From: Bacillota bacterium
GTDB lineage: Bacteria > Bacillota > Sulfobacillia > RBS10-35 > JAJYVN01
Reading direction: 5' to 3'
DNA length: 48,758 nucleotides
Assembly: GCA_021791995.1 (NCBI GenBank)
Contig: JAJYVN010000001.1
Span: 1-48,758, forward strand
Shown here: positions 25,015 through 32,222 of the stretch, one piece after another
How positions within the stretch are numbered: position 1 is the stretch's first letter
Layout of the letters: every line of letters starts with the position of its first letter
The notes under the pieces: generated by a model
Databases searched by the model: none
What the model was told of the DNA's origin: nothing
What the model saw: the letters and a program-made list of their open reading frames with translations, nothing else
Translations under genes and position numbers: made by a program

Positions 25015-25457
25015 CGGCGGCCGACGCGACGATCCTGACGGTCGCGCTTGCCGCCGCATCCGTGTGGGACATCCGGGTGCGACGCATCCCCAACCCCCTG
25101 GTCATCGCGGCCGCGGTGCTCCTGGTGGCAGCGGATCTGGAGGGTCTCTCGTTCATGACGACCGCGATCCGGGCGGGAAGTGCCGCCGTGCTACTCGGCC
25201 TATGGCTTCTGGTGCCTACGGGCATGGGCGCCGGGGATGCGAAGCTCCTGGCCGTGTGCGCGCTCGGCGGTGGCCCGTTTCTGGCCCTGGTTCTGTTCTT
25301 TGGGTCCGCCGTGACCATGGCCTTGTTCGCGCTCGCGCGGTGGGTAGCGACGTGGGGCCGCGTGAGACTCGGCGGGGCGCTTCCGATGGCACCGTTCGCG
25401 GGAGTCGTTTGGGTGGTCGTGCTGACCGGGCTGGTTGGCGTGCCGCACCGGTTCTGA
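25011..25457 (+). CDS. cpaA: CpaA/TadV-type prepilin peptidase
   Basis: This 148-residue membrane aspartyl protease has the two catalytic-Asp regions of the GxGD family: WDIRVRRIPNPL at about residues 19-30 and GMGAGDAKLLA near residues 70-80. It contains four to five hydrophobic helices and no N-methyltransferase domain, as expected for CpaA. It would cleave the leaders of the Flp-like pilin and the TadE-like proteins. It overlaps the preceding methyltransferase gene by four bases. Confidence 0.85.
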   Translation: MTAADATILTVALAAASVWDIRVRRIPNPLVIAAAVLLVAADLEGLSFMTTAIRAGSAAVLLGLWLLVPTGMGAGDAKLLAVCALGGGPFLALVLFFGSAVTMALFALARWVATWGRVRLGGALPMAPFAGVVWVVVLTGLVGVPHRF

Positions 25458-25490
25458 GGTTCGACGCAAACGCCAGGGAGGGAGACGGTA

Positions 25491-26015
25491 TTGGAGCGGC
25501 TCAGGAGGCTGCGTGACGACGCGGGGTTCTTTGGCCCCTTCGGGCCCTATGTGGTGGGCCTGGTGCTGGTAGGTGCGAGTCTGGCGCTTGTCTCGGCGTT
25601 CACCGCGGTGAACGGGCTGTCTCACGACCAGGGCGCGTACGCGGGTGTGCTGTCGGGGGCGGCCAACAGCGCCGCGAGGGACGTGAACGTCCAGGCGCTC
25701 GCCGGTGGGCAGGTCGAGATCGACACGACCAAGGCTCCGACGGCGTTCACGGACTATCTCGTATCCGAGGGCGGGCTGACCAAAACGTCGCCGGGGATCT
25801 TCCAGGCCAGCGCGACGTCGTCGGGTCAGACGGCGGGCCAGACCCCTACGGTCAGCGGCCTTTCGGTGTCACCGTCGCCCTCGACGACTGGCGTACTGGC
25901 GCAAGGTTGGGCGGCCGACGTCTTGCCCCTCCCGGTGCTCGGCACCATGACCGTGCGCCTTCCCGAGAGTGTTAGCGTTGAGCCGCAGGCGAGGCTTGCG
26001 GACACCGTCCCGTAG
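25491..26015 (+). CDS. TadE-like pseudopilin
   Basis: This 174-residue protein begins MERLRRLRDDAGFFGPFGPY, followed by one transmembrane helix (VVGLVLVGASLALVSAFTAV) and a Ser/Thr/Gly-rich extracytoplasmic domain. The last third has LPLPVLGTMTVRLPESVSVE. Single-helix proteins with this layout next to cpaA are TadE/TadF-type minor pilins. The start is TTG 25491 with AGGGAGGG upstream. The N-terminal leader matches those of the pilin at 24056 and the large protein at 44467. It is the last backbone gene before the defence island. Confidence 0.65.
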   Translation: MERLRRLRDDAGFFGPFGPYVVGLVLVGASLALVSAFTAVNGLSHDQGAYAGVLSGAANSAARDVNVQALAGGQVEIDTTKAPTAFTDYLVSEGGLTKTSPGIFQASATSSGQTAGQTPTVSGLSVSPSPSTTGVLAQGWAADVLPLPVLGTMTVRLPESVSVEPQARLADTVP

Positions 26016-26056
26016 GGCTCGGGTGGAATGCACGTACCGGAGTAGCCCGTCGGTCC

Positions 26057-26265
26057 CTATGGCGCAGGATGGCCGTACGGATCGGTGTCGGCCTCCATCC
26101 AGATCTCGATTCCGGAGGCTGTCAGGCTGGACCGACGGGCGATCGGTACTCCAATCGCCATCCATAGACAAGGCGACACGTACTCATGTGGTGGAGAAAT
26201 GGCGTGCCGTAGGCGGTTCGGTACAGGAACGCCAAGGCGCGCGCTTCGATTTCCTCTTGGGTCAC
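26057..26265 (-). pseudogene. Small frameshifted gene
   Basis: A minus-strand GTG (26265) preceded by AGGTGG starts MTQEEIEARALAFLYRTAYG and TPFLHH. After a one-base shift near 26185 the next frame continues EYVSPCLWMAIGVPIARRSS and LTASGIEIWMEADTDPYGHP, ending at 26057. The joined product of about 68 residues is coherent and low in shadow-type composition. I do not recognise the family. Beyond it, 26266-26550 shows nothing recognisable. Confidence 0.4.
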
Positions 26266-26550
26266 GTTCGTACCACCTGGAGTTATGGTCGGGGGCACGG
26301 TATGGCCTGGGACCTGCGATGGTTCGGCTCGCTAGGCACTGACGACCCTGCTTATGCGCCATCAATCGCCGGAGGCAGCTTAGTCGACGAGGTCGTTGCT
26401 GAGGCCCGAGTACCTAGCGGCGGCCTGAGCCTGGACGGCGCGCAGCGCCCGACTTGCGCAACACCCTCGCGGCATCGCGCATCTCCATCACGGCCCTAGC
26501 TCCACGCCTTTGAGGAGTGTAGTGCGGTGATCCCGCATTGGTCGTTGCGG

Positions 26551-27120
26551 CTAACGCCTGGACCGGAACGTTGCTAGTTGCCTAGTCACGCCAGTTACCT
26601 GGCGACGATATCGAATCAAATCCACACTAGCGCCAAAGTGCAAGACCATTGCTGCCTCAGACAACTGGCGTCTAGCAGCCCAGAGCAGTGCTGGCCGCGG
26701 CAACTGTAGACAACCGCCTAGCCAACTGGCTTCTGCTTCCTGTTCCTCGTCGTAGTCCCGGAGAGGGTAAGGGAACTCGCTTATCTGGAGAACCATCGAG
26801 GGCTCGTGCTTGCACAGCAAGTGGGCGAGCTCGTGCATGAGGTCGCTCTGTTGTCTCGTCTTTGCGTGCTCTGTATTCCTAATAATTACGGGCTGATCTC
26901 CAACGGAAATTGTCAAGGCCGACCAACTGGACGGATCGGTGAATAGCAATTGCCAAAGTGTGACCGCGTCCATACCGGGAATGTCATGTGGGCCGACGAG
27001 GAAAACACCTAGATGGGAAGCCAATTGTTCGGCTGCTAGGGGATCCTGGGGGTTTAGGTCAAGAGCACGACGCAAGTCCACCGCCCACGCCTCGGATTGG
27101 GTCTTGAATCCTCTTTGCAT
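26551..27120 (-). CDS. ImmA/IrrE-type zinc protease
   Basis: This 189-residue protein carries the zinc-protease motif HELAH (residues 96-100) with a downstream EEQEAEASWLGGCLQLPR that supplies the third ligand region. This is the ImmA/IrrE family, known to cleave the repressor encoded next to it when stress is sensed. Its ATG lies two bases after the stop of the XRE gene, so the two are one operon. The pair faces away from the ubiquitin-like operon, which suggests that it controls that operon. The C-terminal third is helical and has no recognised domain. Confidence 0.88.
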   Translation of the reverse strand: MQRGFKTQSEAWAVDLRRALDLNPQDPLAAEQLASHLGVFLVGPHDIPGMDAVTLWQLLFTDPSSWSALTISVGDQPVIIRNTEHAKTRQQSDLMHELAHLLCKHEPSMVLQISEFPYPLRDYDEEQEAEASWLGGCLQLPRPALLWAARRQLSEAAMVLHFGASVDLIRYRRQVTGVTRQLATFRSRR

Positions 27121-27122
27121 GT

Positions 27123-27503
27123 CTATCGCGGACTTGGCTGGGGCCAGTCTCCCCGCCCGGCAGCCTCAAACGCTAAACGGATCATAGTTACCAAGGCCTC
27201 CACTGTTTTGGGATCCAAAGTACGTTGAGCCCGAAGGTGCGCTGTAATTATATCAACATCCGTTGCCGCTGCTTTTTGCGGTTCTGAGCTAACGCTGAGA
27301 TTGTGTGCGAGGTGGTCTGGGGAGACGCCGAGCCACCGGCACAGGCGCAGGAAGGTGTTCAGATCGGGTACATGACCCCTTTCGATTCGTGACAGGGTCG
27401 AGGCGCTGATGCCTCCGATCTCCTTCGCCGCCGCTTGGAGCCCGCGATTACCACGCTTCGTTCGGATCAGCGCAGCTAGTTCAGCAAGGTTCACATCAGA
27501 CAC
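27123..27503 (-). CDS. XRE-family repressor
   Basis: This 126-residue protein has a helix-turn-helix of the XRE/Cro type (LAALIRTKRGNRGLQAAAKE, IGGISASTLSRIERGHVPDL, TFLRLCRWLGV). The C-terminal half is a helical, possibly dimerising, region. I chose the GTG at 27503, preceded by AAGGGTGG; the open frame continues to 27590 but would overlap the operator. It is co-transcribed with the ImmA-type protease and divergent from the ubiquitin-like operon. The likely binding site is the palindrome at 27569-27587. Confidence 0.85.
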   Translation of the reverse strand: MSDVNLAELAALIRTKRGNRGLQAAAKEIGGISASTLSRIERGHVPDLNTFLRLCRWLGVSPDHLAHNLSVSSEPQKAAATDVDIITAHLRAQRTLDPKTVEALVTMIRLAFEAAGRGDWPQPSPR

Positions 27504-27549
27504 AACTGTGCCCACCCTTCCCGTCGCATGAATAAGACGTATTGCGCTC

Positions 27550-27579
27550 TTGCAAGGGGATGGGGTCCTTGCGTATAAT
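27550..27579 (+). promoter_or_regulatory. Sigma-A-type promoter of the ubiquitin-like operon
   Basis: TTGCAA (27550-27555) and a perfect TATAAT (27574-27579) are separated by 18 bases. The promoter reads into the ubiquitin-like gene. TTGCAA is itself palindromic, so it may also serve the divergent repressor gene. Confidence 0.75.
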
Positions 27580-27587
27580 GTACGCAA
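27569..27587. promoter_or_regulatory. Palindromic operator over the -10 box
   Basis: TTGCGTA and TACGCAA form a perfect 7-bp inverted repeat with a 5-base centre, overlapping the -10 box of the plus-strand promoter. The position is ideal for repression by the adjacent XRE protein. Confidence 0.7.
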
Positions 27588-27656
27588 CACGTGTCACGGA
27601 TGCAACACTTGCGATTCGGAACGTGGGGTGACCAGTGTGAGAGGGGGCTGAAAGAA

Positions 27657-27884
27657 GTGGCCGACGGCGCCAAGTACGAGGTGGACATCGAGGGCCGTTT
27701 CTACCCGTGGGATTCAGACGACATCACGACCAAGGACATCATCCGGTTGGCGGGCTTTGCGGCTGGCACCCAAATCATCGAGGTCGATGGCGACAACAAC
27801 CAGCGGACCTTGGGGCCCGAGGAGGTTGTCGAGTTGAAGCCTGGTCATGGCTTCGCCAAGCGACACCGGTTTCGCCGGGGTTAG
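27657..27884 (+). CDS. Ubiquitin-like modifier protein
   Basis: Starting at GTG 27657 (GAGAGGGGG nine bases upstream) the product is 75 residues, about the size of ubiquitin. It has the beta-grasp pattern of the multiubiquitin family (KYEVDIEGRFYPWDSDDITT, KDIIRLAGF, then GPEEVVELKPGHGF). It ends in RFRRG, a mature C-terminal glycine after arginines, as in conjugated modifiers. The open frame extends to 27591 without a ribosome site. It is the first gene of a four-gene operon with E2-, JAB- and E1-like proteins. The expected role is to be activated by the E1 and joined to a target; the target is unknown. Confidence 0.8.
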   Translation: MADGAKYEVDIEGRFYPWDSDDITTKDIIRLAGFAAGTQIIEVDGDNNQRTLGPEEVVELKPGHGFAKRHRFRRG

Positions 27885-27888
27885 GGCG

Positions 27889-28266
27889 ATGACGCGCATT
27901 GAGCAGGAGTTGGTTCTCCTGCGCTCCAAGTTCCCGGATGCAGCCTTGCAAGGTCAGTGGGTACTGCTGCCGAGCTATCCTGTACCGAACCCCGGGTGGG
28001 GCGCCGACTCCGTCAAGGTCGCCTTCCCAATCCCCGCCGCCTACCCAGCCCAGAAGCCGTATGCCTTCTACGTCTCACCCCCTCTTAGGGTGGGCGCCTC
28101 GATCCCCGGAAATGCCACTGAGGCGTCTGATCCGGTCTTCGATGGGGAATGGACCAAGTTTTCATGGGACTGTCAGGACTGGTCGCCGGCGGCGGAAGTC
28201 GCGGGAGGCTCCAACTTGCTGCACTGGGCGCTAAGCTTCCACGAGCGCCTAAAGGATTACTCATGA
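27889..28266 (+). CDS. E2-like ubiquitin-conjugating protein (Prok-E2 type)
   Basis: This 125-residue protein follows the modifier gene by four bases. It has an E2/UBC-like pattern: LPSYPVPNPGWGADSVKVAF, FPIPAAYPAQKPYAFYVSPP and WTKFSWDCQDWSPAAE. The single cysteine, in SWDCQDW, is the only candidate for thioester formation. The layout resembles prokaryotic E2 families found beside multiubiquitin and JAB genes. ATG 27889 is preferred over ATG 27847, which would overlap the modifier gene. Because some prokaryotic E2-like families are divergent, the catalytic role is inferred. Confidence 0.7.
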   Translation: MTRIEQELVLLRSKFPDAALQGQWVLLPSYPVPNPGWGADSVKVAFPIPAAYPAQKPYAFYVSPPLRVGASIPGNATEASDPVFDGEWTKFSWDCQDWSPAAEVAGGSNLLHWALSFHERLKDYS

Positions 28267-28796
28267 CCATCGAGGTCCGACTGACGTCGGAGGAGTGGAT
28301 TCTACTCCGTCAGCATCTGTTTCAGAATTCCAAGGAGCATGCCGCGTTTGCCTTTTGCAAACTGGCGCGGGGAGACGACGGAGTGGCCCTGGTATCGGAG
28401 GACCTATATCTTGCCGTCCGGTCGGACTTCGAATTGCAGTTGGAATACCATATTACGCTTAGCGATGAGACCCTTGCGCGGCTGATTAAGAAAGCGTGGG
28501 ATCATGACCACTGTATTGTGGAGTTTCACTCCCATCCAAAGTCCCCCGGTGGGGTGAGTTTCTCGCCGAGTGACCTTGATGGGCTAGCAGACGTCGTTCC
28601 GTACATCGGTTGGCGGTTACGGGGACGGCCATACGCAGCGGTCGTTGTCGGACTCAAGGAGATAGACGCCTTGGCCTGGGTCGATGACTTCACGGTTCCG
28701 CAGCGACTGGATGTGGTGCGAGTGGGCAATGACAAGCTGCTACCAAGTCAGATTACTATATCTGAACTGGAGGGCGACTATGGGGAGATTCAGTAG
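28263..28796 (+). CDS. JAB/JAMM isopeptidase-like protein
   Basis: This 177-residue protein has the JAMM zinc-protease motif FHSHPKSPGGVSFSPSDLDG, with the two histidines, the Ser and the Asp of the HxH...SxxD signature, and an upstream acidic region (VSEDLYL). Such proteins remove ubiquitin-like modifiers from targets. The ATG overlaps the E2 stop (ATGA). Because the modifier already ends in Gly, this enzyme is more likely a deconjugase than a maturation protease. Confidence 0.88.
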   Translation: MTIEVRLTSEEWILLRQHLFQNSKEHAAFAFCKLARGDDGVALVSEDLYLAVRSDFELQLEYHITLSDETLARLIKKAWDHDHCIVEFHSHPKSPGGVSFSPSDLDGLADVVPYIGWRLRGRPYAAVVVGLKEIDALAWVDDFTVPQRLDVVRVGNDKLLPSQITISELEGDYGEIQ

Positions 28797-29637
28797 GCAG
28801 ATCCTTCTGTTCGGCGACGAGGGGCAACAGGTCCTTAGCAACATTCGGGTCGCGATCATCGGGCTAGGCGGGCTCGGGAGCCATGTTTCGCAGCAACTCG
28901 CATATCTAGGCATTCGCAAGTTCGGCCTTGTGGACGGCGACATGGTGGAGGAGACCAATCTTAACCGCTTGATCGGCGCTACCGCCGACGACGTCCCAGC
29001 AAGTCGGCCGAAGGTGGACGTCGCCGAACGTATGATCAAAGCGGTCGATCCGGAAGTCCAGGTAGAGCGGGTTGGTAAGTCGTTCATCTCGCTGGAGGGC
29101 CGCGCCCTGCTTAGCGAGGCCGATTTTGTCATCGGCTGTGTCGACAATGACGGCGCGCGCCTTGCGCTCACGGCTGTATGTGCGGCGCTTCACAAGCCCT
29201 ATATGGACGTGGCTACTGACATCGACCCGGATGACACGCCGATCAACTATGGAGGTCGTATCATCTTCGCTAAGGGCGCCTCCGGCTGCTGTCACTGTCT
29301 GGGCGCCCTCGACGATCGTGAAATAGAGCGTTGGATGGGGAGTGAGGACCAGCTCGCGGCAGACGACAGAATCTACGGGAGTGGTGCAGCGGGGCCTAGT
29401 CCCTCGGTTGTTTGTCTCAATGGCGTTCTGGCCTCGGCGGCCTGTCTGGAGTTCATGGTCGAGGTCACAGGCCTACGGGAAGCAAACCGTTGGCTTGAAT
29501 ACGACGGTCCGTCCGGGAAAATGCGAGTTGACTCCACCGTTCCCACAGGCTGGTGCCCGTACTGTGAGTCCTTTAAGTACGGCAGCACTGAGTATGTCGA
29601 CTGGATGCTATCCCGCCTGCCGCAAACTCATCGTTAG
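28780..29637 (+). CDS. ThiF/E1-like activating enzyme
   Basis: This 285-residue E1-type adenylating enzyme has the nucleotide-binding IIGLGGLGSHVSQQLAYLG, the acidic and Arg-bearing GLVDGDMVEETNLNRL, the VIGCVDNDGARL segment, and two Cys-x-x-Cys pairs (GCCHCLG and CPYC) that form a zinc site. It would adenylate the C-terminal glycine of the modifier. The ATG at 28780 overlaps the end of the JAB gene by 17 bases and has AGGGCGAC upstream. A longer frame from 28684 is unlikely. It is the last gene of the operon. Confidence 0.88.
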   Translation: MGRFSRQILLFGDEGQQVLSNIRVAIIGLGGLGSHVSQQLAYLGIRKFGLVDGDMVEETNLNRLIGATADDVPASRPKVDVAERMIKAVDPEVQVERVGKSFISLEGRALLSEADFVIGCVDNDGARLALTAVCAALHKPYMDVATDIDPDDTPINYGGRIIFAKGASGCCHCLGALDDREIERWMGSEDQLAADDRIYGSGAAGPSPSVVCLNGVLASAACLEFMVEVTGLREANRWLEYDGPSGKMRVDSTVPTGWCPYCESFKYGSTEYVDWMLSRLPQTHR

Positions 29638-29820
29638 CGGATGGTCCAAGCCGGGTTCGGCTTACTGTGCACTTGTCTTGGATGCAGTTGCTGCCGTACC
29701 CGCATTAGGCCGGCGTAGTAACTCCGGAGTGCCCCTGGCCTGGCCCGCGATTGCAGGTCGCCGACGTCGATCACCGGATGCGCCAATTTTACCGTGCGAC
29801 TGGTAGGAAGTGGGTCGCCC

Positions 29821-29840
29821 GTGCCGAACAGTGTCGGCAC
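29821..29840. promoter_or_regulatory. Inverted repeat upstream of the AbrB-fusion gene
   Basis: GTGCCGA and TCGGCAC form a perfect 7-bp inverted repeat with a 6-base loop, 14 bases before the GTG start. There is no T-run, so an operator, perhaps for autoregulation, is more likely than a terminator. The rest of 29638-29820 shows nothing recognisable. Confidence 0.45.
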
Positions 29841-29853
29841 GGGGAGGTGCTCC

Positions 29854-30480
29854 GTGCACGGAGGCATCGTTCGCCAGATCGACGAGCTCGGCCGCATCGT
29901 GATACCAGCGGAGGTCCGTAGGGTCTTCGGCATCGAGGACGACACGCGGGTCGAGATGTTCCTGGACGGCGAGAAGATCGTCCTCAAGGTCCATCGGCCG
30001 GGGTGCGTGTTCTGCGGTGGCGTGGAGGACACGCGCGAGTACCGGGGTCGGCACATGTGCCGATCCTGCGCTTTTCATGTGTTCACGGAGTTTGAGGGGG
30101 CGCCGTCAGAGGTGGGTTGGCCCGCGACGGCCGGCGGTGACGCTGGGGCACCGGGCGTATGGTCCCCTCTCCCGGAGCAGGCAGCGAGGGAATGGGTCGC
30201 GAAGGAACTCCGCCTGCGGGGCTGGCAAGTTGACGAATCCGGGCGCGCTGGGCGTTCCGTGGACTTGGTGGCCTGGACCGCAACTCGGACTTGGTACCTT
30301 CAGGTCAGGGCCTTCCAGGGCGGCCAGCCCGAGTGGCCCACCGGCCACCAACTCGGATGGCTTAAGGGCGCTGCCAGACGGAAGGATGCGACTGCTGTGG
30401 TGGCGTTTGTGCGTGCGTTGGCGCCGACTTGGGCGGTGGAGTTCTGGTCAGCGCACGCCTTTCGAAAGCTGGAGACTTAG
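29854..30480 (+). CDS. AbrB-domain protein fused to a PD-(D/E)XK-like domain
   Basis: This 208-residue protein begins with an AbrB/SpoVT swapped-hairpin DNA-binding domain (GGIVRQIDELGRIVIPAEVR, RVEMFLDGEKIVLK) and a zinc-knuckle-like CVFCG...CRSC. After a linker, residues 110-208 read WVAKELRLRGWQVDESG, SVDLVAWTATRTWYLQVRAF and end FWSAHAFRKLE. This matches the D...(E/Q)xK layout of restriction-like nucleases, but with QVR in place of the usual catalytic ExK or QxK. It may be an inactive or altered nuclease fold. GTG 29854 has GGGAGGTG upstream. It sits between the ubiquitin-like operon and a type III restriction system. Confidence 0.7.
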   Translation: MHGGIVRQIDELGRIVIPAEVRRVFGIEDDTRVEMFLDGEKIVLKVHRPGCVFCGGVEDTREYRGRHMCRSCAFHVFTEFEGAPSEVGWPATAGGDAGAPGVWSPLPEQAAREWVAKELRLRGWQVDESGRAGRSVDLVAWTATRTWYLQVRAFQGGQPEWPTGHQLGWLKGAARRKDATAVVAFVRALAPTWAVEFWSAHAFRKLET

Positions 30481-30573
30481 CTTCGCCCCGGGAATCTCCC
30501 TTGGGACCGGCCCAGACGGCGGAGCGGCGATCCGTATGTACGGAGTATGCTTGCTACAGAGGGAGATGAGCCC

Positions 30574-32199
30574 ATGCCGCTGTTGAACTTCAAAGGCAAG
30601 ACGTTCGTGCAGAGTCATCACTTGACGGTACCCTACCACACGCTGGTGCCAGTACCGGAGAGGAGTCTGACGGAACAGGTTCGCCTCGATGACAACCTAA
30701 TCATTCATGGTGATAACCTTGCGGCTCTAAAGGCGCTCTTGCCCGTGTACGCAGGCAAGGTGAAGTGCATCTATATTGACCCTCCGTACAATACTGGCAC
30801 TGAAAACTGGATCTATAATGATAACGTAAATTCTCCAATGATCCGAGATTGGCTTGGCAGGGTCGTGGACAGAGAAGATCTGACGCGCCATGATAAGTGG
30901 CTGTGCATGATGACCCCGCGTCTTCGACTATTGCGCGAATTGCTCCGAGACGATGGCGCCATCTTCGTCAGTTGCGATGACAACGAGCAGCATCACTTGA
31001 GGATGCTGATGGACGTAGTCTTCGGAGAAACGAATTTTGTCGCCAACTTGATATGGCAGAAGAAGTATGCATCGGCAAACGACCATAAGTCCATTGCGCC
31101 GATGCACGACTTCATCGTGGTGTATCAGAAGTCGGACCTGTTCCATCGCAACCTGCTTCCTAGAACCGAGGACAAGGATCGGCAGTACCGCTTTGAGGAC
31201 GAGCGCGGGGTATTCCGGCCCGACAACTACACATGCAACAAGACAGCAGACGAACGGCCTAACTTGTATTACCCTATTGTCAATCCGAACACCGGTGACG
31301 AGATTTGGCCAAAGCGGACGGCAGTGTGGCGTTACACGAGAGCTCGGCATGAGCAGAATGTTGCGAGTGGTCTGGTCTACTGGGGGAAGGACGGGCGCGG
31401 CAGTGTCCCAGCCTTTAAGCGGTACAAGGCGGGCTTGCGTGGCGGTGGCGGCATTGTCCCAAACACCTGGTGGACATTTGACGTTGCCGGACACACAGAT
31501 GAAGCCAAGAAGGAGATCCGCGGTATGGGTCTCGAAGCTGATGAACTTGACTTCATTACACCAAAACCGAGCCGCCTCATTCAGCGTATTCTCCAGATCG
31601 CAACCGACAAGGACTCTATAGTTCTTGACGCGTTCGCCGGGTCTGGAACAACGGCGCATGCCGTCTTGGCCGCCAACAGACAAGACGGAGGCAGTCGCCG
31701 ATTCATCCTGATCGAGATGGAGGACTACGCTGATTCCATCACGGCACAGCGCGTGCGCCGTGTTATAAAGGGTCTTCCCGGGGCGAAGGATCGGGCGATG
31801 AGCGAAGGGTTGGGGGGGAGCTTCTCCTACTTTGAGGTGGGTCCGGCGATTGAGCCAGAGGGCCTGCTAACGGGTGAAGCCCTCCCCCCCTTCAGAGAAC
31901 TGGCGCGCTATGTCTTTTACACAGCGACGGGTGAGGAGTTCCGGCCCGAGGTATTAGACGAAGCCCGCCGGTTCATTGGCTCGAGCGGTGAGTACGACGT
32001 GTACCTTCTATACGAGCCAGACATTGAGAAACTCAAGTCGCTGGCACTCAACCTCGAGTTCGCGGAGCGCCTCGGCAAGCCGGCCGATGGGAAGAGGCGG
32101 CTTGTGTTTGCGCCCGCCCGTTTCCTCACTGACCGGTACATGGAGCAGTATCGGATCGAGTACGCTCAACTGCCCCACGAGATGTACAAGACCCGTTGA
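30574..32199 (+). CDS. mod: Type III restriction system DNA methyltransferase (Mod)
   Basis: This 541-residue adenine or cytosine-N4 methyltransferase has the DPPYNT catalytic motif at residue 69 before the SAM-binding DAFAGSGTT motif near residue 352, which is the beta-class order of type III Mod subunits. ATG 30574 is preceded by GAGGGAGATGAG; the upstream ATG at 30547 lacks such a site. The res gene follows by 23 bases. Mod sets target specificity for both methylation and cleavage; the central region between the motifs probably holds the recognition domain. Confidence 0.92.
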   Translation: MPLLNFKGKTFVQSHHLTVPYHTLVPVPERSLTEQVRLDDNLIIHGDNLAALKALLPVYAGKVKCIYIDPPYNTGTENWIYNDNVNSPMIRDWLGRVVDREDLTRHDKWLCMMTPRLRLLRELLRDDGAIFVSCDDNEQHHLRMLMDVVFGETNFVANLIWQKKYASANDHKSIAPMHDFIVVYQKSDLFHRNLLPRTEDKDRQYRFEDERGVFRPDNYTCNKTADERPNLYYPIVNPNTGDEIWPKRTAVWRYTRARHEQNVASGLVYWGKDGRGSVPAFKRYKAGLRGGGGIVPNTWWTFDVAGHTDEAKKEIRGMGLEADELDFITPKPSRLIQRILQIATDKDSIVLDAFAGSGTTAHAVLAANRQDGGSRRFILIEMEDYADSITAQRVRRVIKGLPGAKDRAMSEGLGGSFSYFEVGPAIEPEGLLTGEALPPFRELARYVFYTATGEEFRPEVLDEARRFIGSSGEYDVYLLYEPDIEKLKSLALNLEFAERLGKPADGKRRLVFAPARFLTDRYMEQYRIEYAQLPHEMYKTR

Positions 32200-32222
32200 T
32201 GTGAGGGGGCGCATCCGGGTTG

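Noticed and set aside
25969..26499. 176-codon plus-strand frame after the TadE-like gene
   Set aside because: It begins inside the preceding gene in another frame and its composition is not protein-like. The opposite strand holds a more coherent broken gene.
28684..28779. Longer N-terminus of the E1-like protein
   Set aside because: The extra 32 residues are a shadow of the JAB gene. The ThiF pattern begins at ATG 28780.
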